A DNA stretch of 64,000 nt from Alphaproteobacteria bacterium. Its GTDB lineage: Bacteria; Pseudomonadota; Alphaproteobacteria; Micropepsales; Micropepsaceae. Below the pieces are notes generated by a model. That model had not been told where the DNA came from. It was given only the letters and a program-made list of their open reading frames with translations, and ran no database searches. Made by a program: the position numbers and the translations under genes. The stretch is taken from positions 45,679-109,678 of the forward strand of contig JAICHV010000004.1 in assembly GCA_025924715.1 (NCBI GenBank). The letters are read 5' to 3'. This document shows, in pieces, positions 1-8,175 of this stretch (positions within the stretch are counted from its first letter, which is position 1; each line of letters opens with the position of its first letter).

Positions 1-2
1 AG

Positions 3-863
3 GTGCCCAGAGGGCTGCTCAAACCCTATTACGAAAAAACCGAAGCTGCGATTTTCGATGCGACCCGTGCCGCCGCGGATGCGCAAGCTGCCGCCGCATC
101 CATCGCCGGTCCACCATCGCATGTGGGAGATTTTTCCAGTTGGGCCGAGGCGGTTGCCGCGGCTGGCGGATACGACATGCAGCTAATTCTAGACATCCAT
201 CGCGAGGCCACCAGGGAGGTCCAAAGTGGGCGTTCGCCATATGAGCGCGACAGCGTTTTGTTCAATGCTCATGAATATTTCTTCCCCGTGCTGGCGGCGC
301 TGGTGTTCGCGATGGATCGAAACGGGGACGGCTTGACCGTGCTGGATTTCGGTGGCGCGCTGGGAAGTTCCTACTGGCAGAACCGTGAGCTGCTTTCTCG
401 GCTCGGCCCATTGCAGTGGCGGGTCGTGGAGCAACTTCATTTTGCCGCCGCGGGACGGGCCGAATTTGAAAATGACGAGTTACGCTTCTTCTCCGATCTG
501 AAGAGCGGCTGGGAGAAGGTCCCGGATCTGGTCCTCCTTTCCAGCGTTCTGCAATATCTAGAAAATCCCTTCGCCTTGTTGGAGGAGATTTCCCGCCGCG
601 CACCGCGTTTCATCTTGGTTGACCGCACCCCGGTTCTGGACAGTGGCCGCGAGCGCATCGTGGTTCAGACCGTGCCACCTAGTATCTATCCCGCCAGCTA
701 TGCCTGTCGCCTGTTCGCTTACGGCGCAATTGAGGCCGCTTTGGTGGACCGGTATGACCTTCGCTATGCCTTCGAGGCCCATGTTGGTACATTCATAGAG
801 GTGGACGGGGCCCGTGCGCAGTATCGCGGATGTTTTTTTGAGCGCAAACTGGATTCCCGATGA
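3..863 (+). CDS. SAM-dependent methyltransferase, TIGR04325 type (possibly 5'-partial)
   Basis: The 286-residue protein looks like the putative methyltransferases of the TIGR04325 family found in O-antigen and exopolysaccharide loci. A Rossmann SAM-binding motif DFGGALGSSYW sits at residues 115-125, and an acidic second strand (VVEQ) and an LLSSVLQYL segment follow, as expected for a class I fold. The acceptor is unknown; O-methylation of a glycan is an inference from the neighbours. The first codon used is a GTG only two bases from the window edge with no visible ribosome site, so the true start may lie outside. The stop overlaps the next ATG (ATGA), which implies translational coupling in a five-gene operon reaching 4929. 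A run of seven T lies near the 3' end. Confidence 0.8.
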   Translation: MPRGLLKPYYEKTEAAIFDATRAAADAQAAAASIAGPPSHVGDFSSWAEAVAAAGGYDMQLILDIHREATREVQSGRSPYERDSVLFNAHEYFFPVLAALVFAMDRNGDGLTVLDFGGALGSSYWQNRELLSRLGPLQWRVVEQLHFAAAGRAEFENDELRFFSDLKSGWEKVPDLVLLSSVLQYLENPFALLEEISRRAPRFILVDRTPVLDSGRERIVVQTVPPSIYPASYACRLFAYGAIEAALVDRYDLRYAFEAHVGTFIEVDGARAQYRGCFFERKLDSR

Positions 864-1825
864 ATGCTCCCCTCGCCATAGTTGCCTGTTCCATTTGCGG
901 GGAAGCCAGCCGGCTCTTGTACCGGGACCTCTATGACGATCGCTATGGTTACCCCGGTGAGTTCGCGTTGTACGTCTGTGACTCATGCGGTCATCGGCAT
1001 ATTCCGGTTGCCTTCGGTTCGGAGGAATTGACTAGCCTGTATACCAATTATTATCCTCGCGGCGGTTTCGACCTGGACAGTTTCCGGCCGGAACGAGAGG
1101 AAAGTGGGTTTTTATCGTGGCTCAACGGCGACCGCGGTTCGGCCTTCCGTTGGGTTCCCCGCAATGTGCGCGTACTCGATATCGGCTGCGGTATAGGCTC
1201 CACTCTGGCATATCATGCCGCCCGGGGCTGCCAGGCGGTTGGCATGGAAGCGGACGGCAATGTTCAGGCGATCGCTCGGCGATACGGACTCGATATCCGC
1301 CAAGGGGTGTTCGATGGAAATCAGTTTGCCAGCGAGAGCTTCGACTATGTCACGCTCGACCAGGTTGCCGAACATGTGGTCGATCCGCATGCGCTGTTGC
1401 GCGGAGTCGCAAGAGTACTGAGGCCGGGCGGAACGGTGGTCATCACCACCCCCAATGCCGGTAGTTTCGGCGCCCATCTGTTTGGCCGAAAATGGCTCAA
1501 TTGGCATGTACCATACCATATTCAGTTCTACACGCCGCGCTCACTGAAGCACGCCGCCAGGCGGGCCGGACTGGAAGTAGTCCGAGCGAGGACGGTGACG
1601 GCATCGGAATGGCAATATTATCAGTGGATGCACGTGCTTCAGTATCCGCCCCGGGGAGAGCCGTCCGGCTTTTGGTCCGCCAAGGGACGGGTGCGGCATG
1701 TTTCCCCCTTCCTTGACCGATCTGTGAGCCAGGGCCGGCGGCTGCGGCTGCATCGCTACATCAGCCGTCTGCTCGATGTTTTGGGACTGGGCGATAATTT
1801 TGTCTTCATTTTGCGAAAGGCATGA
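860..1825 (+). CDS. Class I SAM methyltransferase with N-terminal zinc-ribbon
   Basis: 321 residues. The N-terminus has two CxxC pairs (C10/C13 and C40/C43) that look like a small zinc ribbon. A methyltransferase core of the Methyltransf_11/23 type follows, with motif I VLDIGCGIGS at residues 105-114, an EHVVDP segment near 171-176 and LRPGG at 187-191. This arrangement is common in methyltransferases of cell-surface glycan clusters. The substrate is not predictable. The gene starts with ATGA overlap on the gene before and its stop overlaps the ATG of the glycosyltransferase after it, so all three are probably made from one message. Confidence 0.85.
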   Translation: MNAPLAIVACSICGEASRLLYRDLYDDRYGYPGEFALYVCDSCGHRHIPVAFGSEELTSLYTNYYPRGGFDLDSFRPEREESGFLSWLNGDRGSAFRWVPRNVRVLDIGCGIGSTLAYHAARGCQAVGMEADGNVQAIARRYGLDIRQGVFDGNQFASESFDYVTLDQVAEHVVDPHALLRGVARVLRPGGTVVITTPNAGSFGAHLFGRKWLNWHVPYHIQFYTPRSLKHAARRAGLEVVRARTVTASEWQYYQWMHVLQYPPRGEPSGFWSAKGRVRHVSPFLDRSVSQGRRLRLHRYISRLLDVLGLGDNFVFILRKA

Positions 1826-2745
1826 GCCCGCCAGCCTGCGTCCATGTCCTCCTGCCGGTGCATAACCGATGCGCGGTCACGGAGAAGTTTGTCCGCTGCC
1901 TGTTGGCGCAGACCCATACTGATTGGCGCCTGGTGCTGGTCGACGATGGTTCCAAGGACGGTACCGAGGCGATGGTCCGTGCTTTGGTACCAAATGCCTC
2001 GGTGCTGAAGGGTAAGGGCAATTGGTGGTGGGGGGGATCGTTACATCAGGCTTATAAATGGCTTCGCCGACAACGGTTGCCTGGCGACGATATCATCATG
2101 ACAATTAACGATGATACATTGATTGAGCCGAACTTTCTGGCTAACGGAGTGGCGGCGCTGAAGCCGCGCAGCCTCTTGCTGGCACAACAATATGATCTGA
2201 GCGGAAAATTCCTAGAAGTCGGGGTGCATTGGGATTGGCGAACCTTAAGTGCTAGGGCGGTCCCCGATGCAGCCGAGCTCAACTGTCTTTCGACGCGGGG
2301 ATTGTTCGTGCACCTGTCGGATTTCCTGGAAATCGGGGGCTTCCACCCCATATTGCTGCCCCACTACCTGTCCGACTATGAATTCACTCTGAGGGCGAGA
2401 AAAATGGGGTTTGCGCTCATTACAGCCCCCAATGTCCGGTTGCGCCACGACGAAAGCTTGACGGGAATTCATGGCCTGGGGGGGGAATCAATATGGCGGG
2501 ACCTAATACGTCCTTTCTCCATCCGCTCTTCCAGTAATCCTGTCTACTGGACCAATTTTGTCCTACTCGCCTGTCCGCCGCGCTATGTGGCCGTCAATCT
2601 CTGGCGAGTCTGGATCTCGGTTCTGCAGCCGGTAACGCGGCCGATTCGTCAAAAACTAAGGCCCCAACTGGGCCGTATAAAACGATACGTCAAAAGATTG
2701 TTGCGCGCAGTGCCTGGCCATAATCGGATCGACAATGACCTATAA
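1822..2745 (+). CDS. Glycosyltransferase family 2 (rhamnosyltransferase-like)
   Basis: 307 residues with a GT-A nucleotide-sugar domain. DDGS at 41-44 and NDDT at 96-99 are the expected nucleotide- and metal-binding motifs, and a conserved NWWWGG stretch at 67-72 follows the pattern of rhamnosyltransferase-like GT2 enzymes. It likely adds one sugar to a lipid-linked repeat unit at the cytoplasmic face. The donor is unknown. It overlaps the previous stop by four bases. The coding sequence holds an eight-G run at 2478-2485 and a seven-G run near 2033, unusual for the window and discussed as a finding. Confidence 0.85.
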   Translation: MSPPACVHVLLPVHNRCAVTEKFVRCLLAQTHTDWRLVLVDDGSKDGTEAMVRALVPNASVLKGKGNWWWGGSLHQAYKWLRRQRLPGDDIIMTINDDTLIEPNFLANGVAALKPRSLLLAQQYDLSGKFLEVGVHWDWRTLSARAVPDAAELNCLSTRGLFVHLSDFLEIGGFHPILLPHYLSDYEFTLRARKMGFALITAPNVRLRHDESLTGIHGLGGESIWRDLIRPFSIRSSSNPVYWTNFVLLACPPRYVAVNLWRVWISVLQPVTRPIRQKLRPQLGRIKRYVKRLLRAVPGHNRIDNDL

Positions 2746-3685
2746 TTTCTGCACCCTTTTCGACCGCAACTATGCCAGTCGGGGACTTGCCCTTTACCGC
2801 TCGCTGACCCGCGAAATTGTCGGTGATTTCCTGCTAACGATCCTTTGCATTGACGACGAAACCCACGAGGCGCTTGCAAAGCTGCGTCTGGCCAGAGTTC
2901 GGCTTTGGAAGGTCGAGGATTTGGGCGACGCCGAGTTGGTCGAGGTCCGCAAGACCAGGCCAAGGCGAGAATTCTGCTGGACCTGTCCCGGACCACTCCT
3001 GATCGCGCTGCTGAAAGAGGCAGGCGCCGGATCGGTCGCCACTTATCTCGATGCCGATCTCAGCTTTTACAGTGACATCAAGCCACTCTATGACGAGCTT
3101 GGCCCCCATGAAATCCTGATACATGGGCACAATTTCGCGCCACAGTATAAATCATACGCTGCCGGGTCGGGCATCTTCAATGTGGGCCTGATGATGATCC
3201 GCCACGCTTCTGAAGGCTTAGCATGCCTGGAGAGATGGCGGTCGCAGACCATGGCGGTCTGCGAGCTCGACCCCGAAAGGGGATATTGTGGCGACCAAAA
3301 ATACCTTGACGAATGGCCGGAGCTCTACAAAGAGTTGATAATCACAGGCCATCCTGGCGCCGGTCTAGCCCCTTGGAATGTCGAGGCGCACCGCGTCAGC
3401 CGGCAAGGCGGTCGAATCATGGTGGATGGCCGGCCCCTGATCTTCTATCACTATCATGGGTTGCGAATCCTGTTGGCCGGCCGCTGGCGCCGCTGGGCCG
3501 CGCTGCCTGCCCTGGGTTACAATTTCACGCCTGCAGACCGAGATGTGCTATACAAGCCCTATTTGCGGTCCTTGCGGGAAGCGGAAGCGGATTTGCGCCG
3601 AGCCGGCCTCCAAATGCAGCATTTGTCGGTTTCACCGCGCCAACTTCTAGAATATTTCCGCGTTCAGAAACTGGTGATTGGCTGA
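2735..3685 (+). CDS. Nucleotide-sugar glycosyltransferase (GT-A fold, DxD)
   Basis: 316 residues. The N-terminus (YNFCTLFDRNYASRGLALY) and a YLDADL metal-binding motif at 104-109 match GT-A enzymes related to GT8 and other retaining or DUF-type nucleotide-diphospho-sugar transferases of polysaccharide clusters. A GDQKYLDEWP segment near residue 189 is typical of this group, where the enzyme clamps the donor, and HYHG near 238 may complete the metal site. Donor and acceptor are unknown. The ATG lies inside the 3' end of the previous gene (11-bp overlap) and its TGA shares one base with the next ATG. Confidence 0.8.
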   Translation: MTYNFCTLFDRNYASRGLALYRSLTREIVGDFLLTILCIDDETHEALAKLRLARVRLWKVEDLGDAELVEVRKTRPRREFCWTCPGPLLIALLKEAGAGSVATYLDADLSFYSDIKPLYDELGPHEILIHGHNFAPQYKSYAAGSGIFNVGLMMIRHASEGLACLERWRSQTMAVCELDPERGYCGDQKYLDEWPELYKELIITGHPGAGLAPWNVEAHRVSRQGGRIMVDGRPLIFYHYHGLRILLAGRWRRWAALPALGYNFTPADRDVLYKPYLRSLREAEADLRRAGLQMQHLSVSPRQLLEYFRVQKLVIG

Positions 3686-4929
3686 TGCGTATTCTGGTGC
3701 TGACCGCAGATTATCCCAAATTTCTGCACGATCATTACTTGACCTGTCCCGGTTTGGCGGAGGCCTCCTATTACGAACAATTGGCGGCCCGCAATGCCAG
3801 CCTGTTCGGCGTGGCGGATTTTTACTCTCTCAATTTCACGGCCCATGGCCACGAAGCACGCGAACTGCATATCAACAATCCCTGGCTTCAGTATGCTTGG
3901 GCCAGGGAACATGGCTTGAATCTTCCGGCGCTGGTGCCACCGCCGGAACGCGAAGGCAAACCAGCGCGGCAGGCTCGCACTGTCCGCATCAAACAAATGT
4001 TACGACCGGCCAAACCATTGCTCAATCCGATCGTCTGGCGAGCCGGGAATGCCGCCCGCAAAGTCCGGGCCGCGATCTTCCCGAAACCCCTGCCGCCCAA
4101 TCGGCGGGAATGGGAACACCGCATTCTGAGAGCGCAAATCGAGCATTACCGGCCGGATATGATTCTGAACCAGGAGCTCGCCTATTTGCGCAGTCCATTT
4201 TTCCGCGCTGCCAAGCCGCCCGGCTCGTTGCTAATCGGCCAGATCGCATCGTCGCTGCCGGAGGACGACCCTTTCGATGGGTATGATTTGATGATTTCCT
4301 CTCTTCCGAACCAAGTCGAGTGGTTCCGCCGACGCGGCCTTCGCGCCGAACTCAATCGCCTGGCGTTCGAAACCTCGGTGCTGGACCGGCTCGGTCCGCC
4401 GCCGCCGCGCGACATTGCGTTGTCCTTCGTAGGCAGCTTGTCGCCGGACCACAAAAGCCGAATCGCATTTCTCGAACAGCTTGCAACGCGGACAGCTCTG
4501 AAAGTGTGGGGAAACGGCATCGAACGGCTTCCCTCAACCTCGCCCCTGCACCGCTGCTACCAAGGCGAAGCGTGGGGACGGGACATGTACCAGGTTCTGC
4601 GCCGGTCGAAAATCACTCTCAATTTTCATATCGATCTGGCGGAGGGATGGGCCAACAATATGCGGCTTTTTGAGGCTGCCGGGGTAGGGGCTCTGTTGCT
4701 GACTGACTGGAAAAAAAATCTGCATGACATGTTCGTTCCCGGCGAACATGTCGTGGCCTATCGGGACGCCGAAGATTGTATTGCCCAGATTGATCGGCTC
4801 CTCGCCGACGATTGCTTGCGCGAAAAGATCGCGACCGCCGGCCAGGGTCATGCGGTTGCCACCCAGAATTATTATTTGCGCACGGGCGAAATAGCGGCGT
4901 TGGCGTCGGAGTTAGCTGCGGGGCGCTGA
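3685..4929 (+). CDS. Glycosyltransferase, CgeB/GT1-like (GT-B)
   Basis: Read from the ATG at 3685, which overlaps the previous stop by one base, this is a 414-residue protein. An upstream extension is open but lies wholly inside the previous gene, so it was not used. The C-terminal third (NNMRLFEAAGVGALLLTDW, then FVPGEHVVAYRD) is the Glyco_trans_1_2 signature of CgeB-like transferases with a GT-B fold. The N-terminal half is divergent. It probably transfers one residue of the polysaccharide repeat unit. An eight-A run at 4711-4718 codes for WKKN. The last 18 bases overlap the end of the convergent flippase-like gene. Confidence 0.8.
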   Translation: MRILVLTADYPKFLHDHYLTCPGLAEASYYEQLAARNASLFGVADFYSLNFTAHGHEARELHINNPWLQYAWAREHGLNLPALVPPPEREGKPARQARTVRIKQMLRPAKPLLNPIVWRAGNAARKVRAAIFPKPLPPNRREWEHRILRAQIEHYRPDMILNQELAYLRSPFFRAAKPPGSLLIGQIASSLPEDDPFDGYDLMISSLPNQVEWFRRRGLRAELNRLAFETSVLDRLGPPPPRDIALSFVGSLSPDHKSRIAFLEQLATRTALKVWGNGIERLPSTSPLHRCYQGEAWGRDMYQVLRRSKITLNFHIDLAEGWANNMRLFEAAGVGALLLTDWKKNLHDMFVPGEHVVAYRDAEDCIAQIDRLLADDCLREKIATAGQGHAVATQNYYLRTGEIAALASELAAGR

Positions 4930-5964
4930 GGGAAGCACGCTGCGCTCAGGCGGGGGGTGCGGGGAATCTTCGGGGCCGATGGTCGCGTCGCGCTCTCGGT
5001 AGAGCAGCCATTGGGCGCCGCCCGCGATTCCCACCAGCAACGATGCCGCCCCGAATAGCAAGGAAATCAAGAAACCGAGCGGATTGCTGACCCCCGCATA
5101 AGCCAAGATCGCCACCATCGCGCTTTCTCGCACCCCCCAGCCTGCGATCGATATGGGAACCATCACGATCAGCATAATAGGGGGAACCAGGACAAGCGCT
5201 CCCGCCAGACTCAGCGGCGCATGTATCGCTGCCGCCATGCACCAGACCGAAAGCGCGCTAAGCAGGTGAATAATGATCGAGATCGCGAGGATAGTTCCAC
5301 CGGTCCGCACTGTCATGGCGGAAAGGACGATCTGCGAAATCATGCGCAGGTACTTCATGCCGGCGATCCGGTCTAAAGTCCGCCAGGGTATCCCGCCCAC
5401 CAGAAGCACGGAAGCGAAAGCGGCCAGGCAGCTCAGGCCGACTAGAACAAGGCTCAGCCTTGCCGCTTGCTGGGCGATCAATGCGTAACCCATGGGCAGG
5501 GTCGCAAGCACAAGGGTTGCAAGCGCTATGCCGCCGACGCTGCGGTCAATGATGACCGAGTAGATCGGCGCACTCCAGTTGGAGTACCGCTTTCTCAACA
5601 GCCAGGAACGGACCGCGTCACCACCGACGGAGGCGGGCAAAGTCTGGTTGAAGAATGCCGCGGCGAATGTGTAGCGAACGCCGTCGCCATCTTTCAGAGG
5701 TATGCCGCAAATACGGACAATTCGGCCCCAGCGTATTCCTGCAAGTAAGGTCTGCGCTAACAAGGCCGCGACGCCGGCCAAAAAGTAAGTGATCCGCACG
5801 TGCTGCAGGTTGAAAAAAAAAGTTCCCCATTGCATGCGCCGCACCGCCAGATAGAGCAAGGAAGCCGTAATGCCGATGCGGGCGCCCAGAAAGCACAGTC
5901 TTTTTAGGCGCCCCCTGGCTGGAGCTGATACTTTTTTGGCGGAAGTTTGAGGCACAAGCTTCAC
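4912..5964 (-). CDS. Lysylphosphatidylglycerol synthase TM / flippase-like membrane protein (UPF0104)
   Basis: 350 residues, strongly hydrophobic with about eight predicted membrane segments. The conserved PASVGGDAVRSWLL at 110-123 is the hallmark of the LPG_synthase_TM family (flippase-like domain, UPF0104/AglD-like). Members without the cytosolic lysyl-transfer domain are common in glycan clusters and are suspected of moving lipid-linked intermediates or transferring from polyprenyl-phosphate sugars; neither is shown here. A GTG start overlaps the upstream stop by four bases, making it the last gene of the 11013-4912 operon. A nine-A run on the + strand (5813-5821) encodes consecutive Phe codons. 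It is not a canonical Wzx flippase. Confidence 0.85.
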   Translation of the reverse strand: MKLVPQTSAKKVSAPARGRLKRLCFLGARIGITASLLYLAVRRMQWGTFFFNLQHVRITYFLAGVAALLAQTLLAGIRWGRIVRICGIPLKDGDGVRYTFAAAFFNQTLPASVGGDAVRSWLLRKRYSNWSAPIYSVIIDRSVGGIALATLVLATLPMGYALIAQQAARLSLVLVGLSCLAAFASVLLVGGIPWRTLDRIAGMKYLRMISQIVLSAMTVRTGGTILAISIIIHLLSALSVWCMAAAIHAPLSLAGALVLVPPIMLIVMVPISIAGWGVRESAMVAILAYAGVSNPLGFLISLLFGAASLLVGIAGGAQWLLYRERDATIGPEDSPHPPPERSVLPSAPRS

Positions 5965-7409
5965 GCAAGCACCTTCAACTTGGAATAAGCGAACACGACC
6001 ATGCGGAGCAGGAGCCAGCCATGACTGAATCGCGAGATTTGCGTTTCACCATAAGTTCGCGCCGCGTAAGGTATAGGCAATTCCGCGATCTTCAGGTTCA
6101 GCTTTGACGCCCCAAATATAAGGTCGAAATCTCCGAAAGGGTCAAAGTCGCCGAAGTAGCTGCGGTTCTGCTTGATGCGCAAATAGTGCCGCTTCCGAAG
6201 GACCTTGGTGCCGCATAGCGTATCGGTAAAACGCTGGTTGAGAAGCCAGGAAAAGAGAATCGAGAAGCTGTGATTGGCGACGCGATTTAGAAACCGCATC
6301 GCTTCTTCTTCCATTGGGTAGACGAGCCGCGAACCATTGATGAACTCGCCCTTATTGGCGCGCAATGCGCGATAGAATTTCGGAATGTCCTCCGGCGGTA
6401 CACTAAGGTCGGCATCAAGAATGATAAGTATATCCCCGCGCGCGACATCGAAAGCTTTGAAAACGGCATCCCCTTTTCCTTTGCCGTCCTGACGCAACAA
6501 CTTGATGTCGCGATGGCGATAGATTGGGATGCAACGTTCGACCTCTTCGTAAGTACCGTCATGACTATGGCCTTCGATAAAAAGAATTTCCAGATCGTCG
6601 CTGAATTCCGGCAGTCTCTGAATGATAGGCTCGATATTGCCGCGCTCATTCCGGCAGGGAACAACTACGGTAGTGGTCAACTTCTCTTCCAGTGGCAAGC
6701 CGAGCGGTCGCGCGACAATATAGTTGCGCAGGCACAGTCGTCTGACGGCCGGCAACGTGCCGATGAATCGGTTAACGAAATGACCGATATCAAAAAAATC
6801 GAATGGGATAAGTTGTCGCCAGTCTGTGCGCACCACTTCCCAGTCTGCCAGCGTCAGCAGGTTGGCGATGTCCGGCGGCTTTAACCAGTTGCTCGGGGCT
6901 GTCGGCATACGAATATGGAGGCGGTTGGCCAAATTTAGCAACGGTTCCCAAAGATAGTTGTAATAGGCAATCACGATTCTTGTATCGGGATGGCAAAGGG
7001 CACGCAGATTACGAAGCGTTGCCTCGCAGTCCTCAAGGTTACCAATCGTGTCGTGCAGAAGAATGAAATCGAATTTCTCGTCAATAAATTCAGCGATCGC
7101 GGGGGATTCGATATCACCCACCATGAATCGACAGCCGGGATGTTGAGCCTTGGCGATCTCGATCATCTTGGGGCTGAGATCGATGCCTAGTCCGCGCGAC
7201 GGCTTTAGCGATGCGAGCACGTGGCCGGTGCTGCAACCTGCTTCCAGCACGCTGGCGCCTTCTGGGATCAGGAACTTGAGATATTGTTCTTCGTCCTCAT
7301 GAAAGGCGCGATTGCGTCTTATGAACCGCTCGCGTTGTGGCGCCCATTGGTCCGCCAGGGCGCGTGCCCGCACCTTTCGAGGGGAGACAATCTGGTCCTT
7401 ATTAATCAT
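5961..7409 (-). CDS. Bifunctional methyltransferase / family 2 glycosyltransferase fusion
   Basis: 482 residues with two domains. Residues about 50-200 form a class I SAM methyltransferase (EAGCSTGH at 56-63, then GIDLSP at 75-80). Residues about 245-480 form a GT2 domain resembling dolichol-phosphate mannosyltransferases (PCRNERGNIE at 251-260, LDADLSVPPED from 331). Fusion of these two activities in one chain suggests that methylation and sugar transfer act on the same or successive intermediates (inference). No C-terminal membrane anchor is obvious. The ATG has a GAGG ribosome site and overlaps the upstream methyltransferase by eight bases; the stop overlaps the flippase-like gene by four. 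Confidence 0.87.
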   Translation of the reverse strand: MINKDQIVSPRKVRARALADQWAPQRERFIRRNRAFHEDEEQYLKFLIPEGASVLEAGCSTGHVLASLKPSRGLGIDLSPKMIEIAKAQHPGCRFMVGDIESPAIAEFIDEKFDFILLHDTIGNLEDCEATLRNLRALCHPDTRIVIAYYNYLWEPLLNLANRLHIRMPTAPSNWLKPPDIANLLTLADWEVVRTDWRQLIPFDFFDIGHFVNRFIGTLPAVRRLCLRNYIVARPLGLPLEEKLTTTVVVPCRNERGNIEPIIQRLPEFSDDLEILFIEGHSHDGTYEEVERCIPIYRHRDIKLLRQDGKGKGDAVFKAFDVARGDILIILDADLSVPPEDIPKFYRALRANKGEFINGSRLVYPMEEEAMRFLNRVANHSFSILFSWLLNQRFTDTLCGTKVLRKRHYLRIKQNRSYFGDFDPFGDFDLIFGASKLNLKIAELPIPYAARTYGETQISRFSHGWLLLRMVVFAYSKLKVLA

Positions 7410-8175
7410 GTGACCTCGTGAAATGGGGAGCGGTAAAGGTCGTATCTGCCTTTCGTTCGGCGACCACCATTAGGCGGAAACCCGCAACAGGCCCCAGCAA
7501 ATGTTCCAGTCTTCTCTCGATCGCGAGAAGGGGCCCGGCAAGTTTCGCAGGTAATAGAGTCCAGGGTTGGAAACCTCCGGAAAGGGGATAGGCCAGAAAA
7601 CTGAACCGGTGCGCGGTGCGGATGGTCAGGCCGGCAAATAGTTGCTCGAACAGGCGTTTTTTTCGGACGAACACAAGATAGGGGAGCGCCTGGTTGCTTT
7701 CGTATGGAGCGGGTCCCGACCGGGGAGCCGGATCGAACGGGTCATCCGAAAGTCGCACCGGTTCTTCGTGAAGCAGCTTGAAAAACAACCAGCTGACCGG
7801 GCTTACATTAGGCTCAATCATAATGAGGCGCCCGCCAGGCCGCAGGACGCGCATGGCCTCTTGCAGGAAACGGGAGGGAAAAGAGAGGTGATGGAATACG
7901 TCCAGCATGACAATATTGGCGAATGCCCGATCGCCGAAGGGCAACTGGTGTGCGTCTGCGACGAGATCGAGCCAGGGGGTCCACTGCACATCGATCGATA
8001 CGGCGTCTGGCAGCGCGTCGCGCAGGTTCCCTGAACCGCCGCCGATCTCTAGGGCCGGGCCTGGCACCAAGCTCTGTCGGATACGAGACTGGTAATCCTG
8101 ATAAACCGCGCGTAACGACGGCTTTCCCTGCCAGCGCGCCCGATGTTTGTCGATGGTGCGATCCTTGGCCCTCAA
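7402..8175 (-). CDS. Class I SAM methyltransferase
   Basis: 257 residues. EIGGGSGN at 43-50 is the SAM motif I, an acidic strand SIDVQW follows, and VLRPGG plus an IMIEPN segment mark the later core strands of a Methyltransf_11-type enzyme. The start is a TTG directly after the upstream TGA; AAGGAG six bases before it supports this start and indicates tight coupling to the membrane gene upstream. Substrate unknown, probably a sugar or lipid-linked glycan given the neighbours. Confidence 0.82.
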   Translation of the reverse strand: MRAKDRTIDKHRARWQGKPSLRAVYQDYQSRIRQSLVPGPALEIGGGSGNLRDALPDAVSIDVQWTPWLDLVADAHQLPFGDRAFANIVMLDVFHHLSFPSRFLQEAMRVLRPGGRLIMIEPNVSPVSWLFFKLLHEEPVRLSDDPFDPAPRSGPAPYESNQALPYLVFVRKKRLFEQLFAGLTIRTAHRFSFLAYPLSGGFQPWTLLPAKLAGPLLAIERRLEHLLGPVAGFRLMVVAERKADTTFTAPHFTRSHD

